Below, in pieces: positions 6,825-11,032 of a DNA stretch of 11,032 nt. The position numbers were made by a program, and so were the translations under genes. The notes under the pieces are model-generated. The model did no database searches. It was not told the origin of the DNA and worked only from the letters and a program-made list of their open reading frames with translations. How positions within the stretch are numbered: position 1 is the stretch's first letter; each line of letters starts with the position of its first letter. Origin of the DNA: Alphaproteobacteria bacterium UBA3439 (GTDB lineage: Bacteria; Pseudomonadota; Alphaproteobacteria; Puniceispirillales; Puniceispirillaceae); assembly GCA_002378605.1 (NCBI GenBank), contig DFSK01000183.1, forward strand, positions 12,276 to 23,307, read 5' to 3'.

Positions 6825-7799
6825 ATGACAGCCTGCCTTGCCATTTCAGATCAGAGCATTACCGAGGCGGTAACGATTCTTGTGGCTGGACGGCTTGTCG
6901 CTTTTCCAACCGAAACGGTTTATGGGCTTGGCGCTGATGCCACAAATGCGGCTGCGGTTGCGCGTATTTTTGCCGCCAAACAACGGCCAGCCTTTAATCC
7001 GTTGATAAGCCATGTTGCTTCGGCCGATGCCGCTTTTGCGCTTGGTCAAAAAAACCCAATTGCCGCCGCCCTTGCCGCCGCTTTCTGGCCTGGCCCCTTG
7101 ACGCTGATTCTGCACCGCAATGATGATTGCCCTGTGGCGATGCTAACCACCGCCGGATTGAGCAAGCTTGGGATTCGGGTTCCGGCGCATCGCGGCGCCC
7201 AAACGCTTTTGCAAGCCTTCGGCAAACCAATTGCTGCGCCAAGTGCCAACCCATCAGGCCGGATCAGCCCGAGCACGGCAACACATGTCTTAGACGGGCT
7301 TGAGGGCAGGTTGGATCTGGTGCTTGATGGCGGGCCCTGCGAATCCGGTCTTGAATCGACCATTATTGACTGCACAGGCGATATTGCCCGCCTATTGCGC
7401 CCTGGCGGGATTACGCGCGATGCCTTGGCTGCAGCCTTGGCCACGGCAAATTGTAATCCGCAGATCGATATGGCAGAACCGCTGGCCGATAGCGAAAATC
7501 CGGTCGCACCCGGGCAGCTTGCCAGCCATTACGCGCCAAATGCACCAGTGCGGTTGATGGCCAACACCAGTGCAGCCGATGAAGAATTAATCGGCTTCGG
7601 CGCTGTCAGCGGCGCTGGGAAATTGGCTTTGAACCTCAGCCCATCAGCAGATTTGGTTGAAGCTGCGGCCAATCTTTTTTCGATGCTGCACGCTGTTGAT
7701 ACTGCCGATATTGCCAAGATTGCTATTGCCCCGATACCCGATATCGGCCTTGGCGAGGCGATCAATGACCGGCTTCGCCGCGCCGCCGCGCCGCGCTAG
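6825..7799 (+). CDS. sua5: L-threonylcarbamoyladenylate synthase, two-domain Sua5 type
   Basis: This 324-residue cytoplasmic enzyme makes threonylcarbamoyl-AMP from Thr, bicarbonate and ATP for the t6A37 modification of ANN-decoding tRNAs. The YrdC domain covers about 1-200: FPTETVYGLGAD (27-38), RPAFNPL (54-60), SANPSG (140-145), ESTIID (177-182) and RPGGIT near 192. The linker APGQLASHYAP (228-238) is the hallmark of Sua5 proteins, where it gates the active site. A C-terminal Sua5 domain ends with GLGEAINDRLRRAA. Its length fits the long Sua5 form rather than the roughly 190-residue TsaC. ATG 6825 starts close to the usual family N-terminus; an in-frame ATG at 6774 would add 17 atypical residues. 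Neither has a strong ribosome-binding site at ideal spacing. The other t6A genes (tsaB, tsaD, tsaE) are not in the window. Confidence 0.95.
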   Translation: MTACLAISDQSITEAVTILVAGRLVAFPTETVYGLGADATNAAAVARIFAAKQRPAFNPLISHVASADAAFALGQKNPIAAALAAAFWPGPLTLILHRNDDCPVAMLTTAGLSKLGIRVPAHRGAQTLLQAFGKPIAAPSANPSGRISPSTATHVLDGLEGRLDLVLDGGPCESGLESTIIDCTGDIARLLRPGGITRDALAAALATANCNPQIDMAEPLADSENPVAPGQLASHYAPNAPVRLMANTSAADEELIGFGAVSGAGKLALNLSPSADLVEAAANLFSMLHAVDTADIAKIAIAPIPDIGLGEAINDRLRRAAAPR

Positions 7800-7889
7800 G
7801 TGTTTTTTTCAATTTTTGCCAAATAATCACTAAATTTTCGGCATAAAAACCTGTTTCACCGAAAACCCCCCTTCACCGCTGAACAGCAT

Positions 7890-7918
7890 TTGCATTGGCG
7901 GGCGCAGATACCTATAAA
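7890..7918 (+). promoter_or_regulatory. Candidate sigma-70-like promoter for the oxidoreductase gene
   Basis: TATAAA at 7913-7918 matches five of six -10 consensus bases, and TTGCAT at 7890-7895, exactly 17 bases upstream, keeps the TTG of the -35 box. Transcription would start near 7925, leaving a leader of about 100 bases before ATG 8027. The match is reasonable but the -35 box is weak. If it is real, the longer N-terminal reading from TTG 7931 would be nearly leaderless and less likely. Confidence 0.35.
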
Positions 7919-7957
7919 TAGATAGATGTCTTGGTCTGGCATTTGGCTGGCTGGCTG

Positions 7958-7972
7958 GGTGACCCGATCACC
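7958..7972 (+). promoter_or_regulatory. Small hairpin in the oxidoreductase leader
   Basis: GGTGA and TCACC form a perfect 5-bp stem around a 5-base loop (CCCGA), just after a short TGGC repeat at 7944-7955. It lies between the candidate promoter and the preferred start codon. Five base pairs can arise by chance, and no known riboswitch is recognised. Confidence 0.2.
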
Positions 7973-8026
7973 ATGCGGAATGTTAGCATTGCTATCAAAC
8001 AAAATATGACAGGATTTGTGAAGCTT

Positions 8027-9469
8027 ATGGATGACCGTAAACCAAATATCATTGATGATTTAATCGGCCTTGTTGGTGACAAAGCGGTGTTGCAAACGGC
8101 CGATGATACGGCAAGCTATCTGTCTGATTGGCATGACCGGTTTCACGGGTCAGCGCATGCGGTTGTCCTGCCGGAAACAACCGCGCAGGTTGCGGCCATC
8201 ATGGCCTATGCTGACAAGCATGATATCATCGTTGTTCCGCAAGGGGGCAATACCGGCTTTATGGGCGGGGCAACGCCTGATAGCAGCGGCAATTCGATCC
8301 TTTTATCACTTCGCCGGATGAACAAGGTTCGTGAAATTGACGCGCAAAATATGTCGATGACGGTAGAGGCGGGCTGTATCTTGCAAAATCTTCAAGATAT
8401 TGCCGAAGATGCAGGTTTGTATTTCCCGCTGAATCTGGCAGCAAAGGGCAGCTGCACAATTGGTGGCAATCTTGGCACCAATGCGGGCGGATTGAATGTT
8501 GTTCGTTATGGCACAACCCGCGCCTTGACACTCGGCCTCGAGGTTGTGCTGATGGGCGGCGAAGTTTTGGAAATGCTAAGCGGGCTTCGCAAAGACAATA
8601 CCGGTTATGATTTAAAAGATCTGTTTGTCGGATCGGAAGGCACGCTTGGCATTATTACCGCGGCAACAATGCGGCTATTTCCAAAACCTGTTGCCCTAAG
8701 CACGGCCTTTGCTGAAATTCGTGATGTTGACGCGGCGGTTGAATTGCTGCATCGCGTACAGGCCGCATCTGGCGGAATGGTCGAAGCCTTTGAATTGATT
8801 CCGGCTGATATTTTGCATGTCTTGTTTGAATCATTTCCCAATATCCAGCGCCCGCTAGCCACCATTGGCCCAATGAATGTTTTGATGGAAATTGGCAGCA
8901 CCAACCCAGCCGATAACGAGGTTGATGGAAATGGCAGCTCGCCGATCCGTTCGATCATGGAAACGGTTCTTGAAACCGCCTTTGAAGATGGTTTGGTGAT
9001 TGACGCCACCATCGCAAATAGCGATGCCCAGCGCGATGCCCTATGGGATGTTCGCGAATCATCACCCGAATCACATAAACGTGCTGGCAAGGTGGTGCGA
9101 TCTGATGTGGCATTGCCGCAATCAGCCCTGTCAGCATTTTACGCTGATATGGTTGCTGGCGTGAAAGCAATTGATCCAAAAATCCGTATTTGTGGCTATG
9201 GGCATATTGGCGATGGCAATTTGCATTTCAACCTTGTTCAGGCTGCTGGTGGCGACCCTGATTTTGACGCTAAAACCCCGAAATTGCTTGAATTGCTGTA
9301 TGGGAATGTCACCAAATATGGCGGGTCAATCAGTGCCGAACACGGCATTGGACAGGTCAAACGAGACCAGCTGGCCAAGGTCAAAAGCCCCGCCATCATC
9401 AATACAATGAAATCGATCAAGGCTGCTTTGGACCCAAAAAATTTAATGAACCCGGGTAAAGTTATCTAA
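8027..9469 (+). CDS. FAD-linked 2-hydroxyacid dehydrogenase (D-2-hydroxyglutarate dehydrogenase/GlcD type)
   Basis: This 480-residue flavoprotein of the VAO/PCMH superfamily should oxidise a D-2-hydroxyacid to the 2-oxoacid and pass electrons to an acceptor such as ETF or quinone. FAD-binding motifs are PQGGNTG (71-77), IGGNLGTNAGG (145-155) and VGSEGTLGI (201-209). The C-terminal catalytic cap has GHIGDGNLHFN, with metal ligands His393 and His400 and nearby Asn402, and AEHGIG with Glu438 and His439. Arg343 in WDVRES matches the substrate-carboxylate arginine. Two other pocket positions look altered: Pro347 where Thr is usual and Arg358 where Lys is usual, so the substrate may differ from 2-hydroxyglutarate. 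The start at ATG 8027 gives the standard N-terminus; ATG 8006 and earlier starts add non-conserved residues. DUF924 follows after 38 bases, possibly in one operon. Confidence 0.9.
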   Translation: MDDRKPNIIDDLIGLVGDKAVLQTADDTASYLSDWHDRFHGSAHAVVLPETTAQVAAIMAYADKHDIIVVPQGGNTGFMGGATPDSSGNSILLSLRRMNKVREIDAQNMSMTVEAGCILQNLQDIAEDAGLYFPLNLAAKGSCTIGGNLGTNAGGLNVVRYGTTRALTLGLEVVLMGGEVLEMLSGLRKDNTGYDLKDLFVGSEGTLGIITAATMRLFPKPVALSTAFAEIRDVDAAVELLHRVQAASGGMVEAFELIPADILHVLFESFPNIQRPLATIGPMNVLMEIGSTNPADNEVDGNGSSPIRSIMETVLETAFEDGLVIDATIANSDAQRDALWDVRESSPESHKRAGKVVRSDVALPQSALSAFYADMVAGVKAIDPKIRICGYGHIGDGNLHFNLVQAAGGDPDFDAKTPKLLELLYGNVTKYGGSISAEHGIGQVKRDQLAKVKSPAIINTMKSIKAALDPKNLMNPGKVI

Positions 9470-9507
9470 TCCTAAAACGTCACCATCCAGCGTGAAAGGT
9501 TTAGATC

Positions 9508-10059
9508 ATGGAAAAAACACCAAAAGCCGCCGATGTTGTGAGTTTCTGGTTTGTCGAAACAACACCCGAATTCTGGTTTAAAAAAGATGATGATTTTGAC
9601 GCTGCCATCAAGGACAGGTTTGGCAAGACTGTCACCAAGGCTCTTGCCGGAAAGCTTGACCATTGGGCCAATGACGCCGAGGGCTGTCTTGCCCTTATCT
9701 TGATGCTTGACCAATTCACCCGTAATATCTTCCGCCATTCGGCGCGGGCATTTTCGGGCGATGAAATGGCGCTTGCCCTAAGCCTTCGTTGTGTTGAGCG
9801 CAAATATCTCGATGCTGACAAGCCATTCTATTGTCAATTCATGCTCATGCCGATGATGCATAGTGAGGAGATCGACATTCAAGACATGTCTTTACCGTTA
9901 TTTGAGACATATACATCAAAATTAACCCATGAATATGCCATAAAACATCGTGATATCATCGCCCGTTTTGGACGGTTTCCGCACCGCAATGCCATCCTTG
10001 GCAGGCCTAACAATAGCGAAGAAGATCATTTTTTGACCCAGCCCGGATCGTCGTTTTAG
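9508..10059 (+). CDS. DUF924 family protein (TPR-like fold)
   Basis: This 183-residue soluble protein belongs to a widespread family without an established function, predicted to be an all-helical TPR-like fold. Recognisable landmarks are VVSFWF (10-15), EFWFKKDDDFDAAI (21-34), the core LILMLDQFTRNIFR (63-76), FMLMPMMHSE (111-120), and the C-terminal HRDIIARFGRFPHRNAILGR (147-166) followed by EEDHFL. All family landmarks appear intact and the length is normal. The start is clear: aaagg lies 8 bases before ATG 9508. It sits 38 bases behind the oxidoreductase on the same strand, so the two may be co-transcribed, but I know of no functional link. Its last four bases overlap the end of the oppositely oriented GT9 gene (shared TTAG). 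Confidence 0.92.
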   Translation: MEKTPKAADVVSFWFVETTPEFWFKKDDDFDAAIKDRFGKTVTKALAGKLDHWANDAEGCLALILMLDQFTRNIFRHSARAFSGDEMALALSLRCVERKYLDADKPFYCQFMLMPMMHSEEIDIQDMSLPLFETYTSKLTHEYAIKHRDIIARFGRFPHRNAILGRPNNSEEDHFLTQPGSSF

Positions 10060-11015
10060 GCGTTTGGCTTCAACCCGAGAGATTCGAGCGCGCCAATCGC
10101 GGCAGCTGCGCTAATTTCAGAAATTGGCGTACCTTGAAGCCAGCTTGCCGCCGCCCCTTTTGGGGCTGACATGGTCGGATCAGTATCAGGGCCCATTACC
10201 ATAAGGCTTGGCACGCCGGTTCGGGCTGCCAGAAACATCGGGCCCGTGTCATTACCAATCACAAAAGCGGCACCACCAAGCAATCGCGCCAATCCGGCCA
10301 GATTTGTTTTCCCGCATAAATCAATCGCATCAGGCGACGCGGCCAAAACGGCATTCACCGCGTCACGATCGTCAGCAGTGCCAACAAGCACAACGTCAAA
10401 CCCACGCGAAACCAGATCATTGCCAACCGCGGCAAACCGCTCTGCAGGCCATCGTTTTTGCGGCTTTGCCAATGAACATCCGGGGATAAGGACTGCATAT
10501 TTCTTGCCGACAGTAAAAACCGTAGGATGGTCGGTTTGCGCCGCCCCAGTGACAAGCCATGACATGTCGGGGCTTTGAACAATGCCGCCCGCCATTTGTG
10601 CGCTTGTAACCATTCGGTCGCGATTATTCACACCGGTAAAATCAGGAAGCGGATCCGAACAGCCCGAAGCCGTGCCAATCCAGCGCGTGCCAGGCCGGAC
10701 AAAATGCGCAAAATATTTTTGCGTTCGGCTACTGCATTGCATATCGACAATCACTGACCAGTCTTGGCGAAAATAGCGACGAATCCGCCATGCAGCCGCT
10801 AGGTTGAATAGCCCAGCACGTGGATCGACAATCACCTCATCAAACCAAGGCATCATTTTGGCCAGCGATAAAAACCCGGGGCTTGTCATAAGCGCGATAT
10901 GCGCAAGAGGATTACCAGCGCGAAGGCTTGCAAAACCGTCAATCGCCTGCACAATATCGCCAAGCGCCCCATGTTTGATAACAAGGATCCGGCCATTATT
11001 TCCATTTTGAAGCAT
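10056..11015 (-). CDS. Glycosyltransferase family 9 (heptosyltransferase-like)
   Basis: This 319-residue GT-B enzyme is related to the ADP-heptose:LPS heptosyltransferases that build lipopolysaccharide inner core at the cytoplasmic face of the inner membrane. The N-terminal Rossmann half opens with ILVIKHGALGDIVQA (10-24), where Asp20 matches the expected catalytic base. The donor-binding half begins near IPGCSLAKPQKRWPAERFA (177-195) and contains GNDTGPMFLAARTGVP (254-269) and MGPDTDP (274-280), the GT9 signatures. There is no signal peptide or membrane helix. The start ATG 11015 lies 17 bases from the window edge with no obvious ribosome-binding site. Donor and acceptor sugars cannot be assigned from sequence, and no other cell-surface polysaccharide gene is seen here, though the upstream side is outside the window. 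Confidence 0.9.
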   Translation of the reverse strand: MLQNGNNGRILVIKHGALGDIVQAIDGFASLRAGNPLAHIALMTSPGFLSLAKMMPWFDEVIVDPRAGLFNLAAAWRIRRYFRQDWSVIVDMQCSSRTQKYFAHFVRPGTRWIGTASGCSDPLPDFTGVNNRDRMVTSAQMAGGIVQSPDMSWLVTGAAQTDHPTVFTVGKKYAVLIPGCSLAKPQKRWPAERFAAVGNDLVSRGFDVVLVGTADDRDAVNAVLAASPDAIDLCGKTNLAGLARLLGGAAFVIGNDTGPMFLAARTGVPSLMVMGPDTDPTMSAPKGAAASWLQGTPISEISAAAAIGALESLGLKPNA

Positions 11016-11032
11016 ATGTGATTGTCACTTAT

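Noticed and set aside
7780..7809. GC-rich end of sua5 followed by seven T, resembling an intrinsic terminator
   Set aside because: Only a 4-bp self-pairing of GCGC could be drawn, and the T run is separated from it; the stem is not convincing.
11018..11028. GTGA-TTG-TCAC mini-palindrome just upstream of the GT9 start
   Set aside because: The 4-bp arms are too short to support an operator, and the upstream context is cut off by the window edge.

Overview
This window looks like a gene-dense stretch of an alphaproteobacterial chromosome with moderate GC. The gene set (acetoacetyl-CoA synthetase, two-domain Sua5, a short AlkA-type glycosylase, an SRAP protein, cytochrome c' with a cytochrome b561, DUF924, and a GT9 protein with the IKHGALGD motif) and the tight packing suggest a marine SAR116/Puniceispirillum-like lineage. 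That placement is an inference from general resemblance; no marker gene was compared. There are no rRNA, tRNA, insertion-sequence, CRISPR or phage genes, and no gene-free stretch exceeds about 300 bases.

Layout, left to right. Bases 1-60 hold a 12-bp tandem repeat cut by the window edge. Acetoacetyl-CoA synthetase (+) follows, with a short 13-bp tandem duplication just ahead of its start. It converges on an unrecognised 172-residue protein (-), behind which lies an EamA/DMT ten-helix exporter (-). A 212-bp divergent region with a perfect short palindrome separates the exporter from a periplasmic cytochrome c' (+), which converges on a membrane cytochrome b561 (-). A 146-bp divergent region leads to an AlkA-type DNA glycosylase (+), which shares its last bases tail to tail with an SRAP/YedK abasic-site protein (-). 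Next come Sua5 (+), an FAD-linked 2-hydroxyacid dehydrogenase of the D-2-hydroxyglutarate dehydrogenase type (+) with DUF924 (+) close behind, and a GT9 glycosyltransferase (-) that overlaps DUF924 by four bases.

Functional links. The window is mostly housekeeping and metabolic genes rather than one system. Two neighbour pairs make biochemical sense. Cytochrome c' and cytochrome b561 form a plausible membrane-to-periplasm electron-transfer pair. The glycosylase creates abasic sites and the SRAP protein caps abasic sites in single-stranded DNA. The oxidoreductase has the complete family core but two unusual residues where the carboxylate-binding pocket is expected. I found no convincing undescribed multi-gene system; the best leads are these two pairs, the altered oxidoreductase pocket, the edge repeat and the orphan protein.
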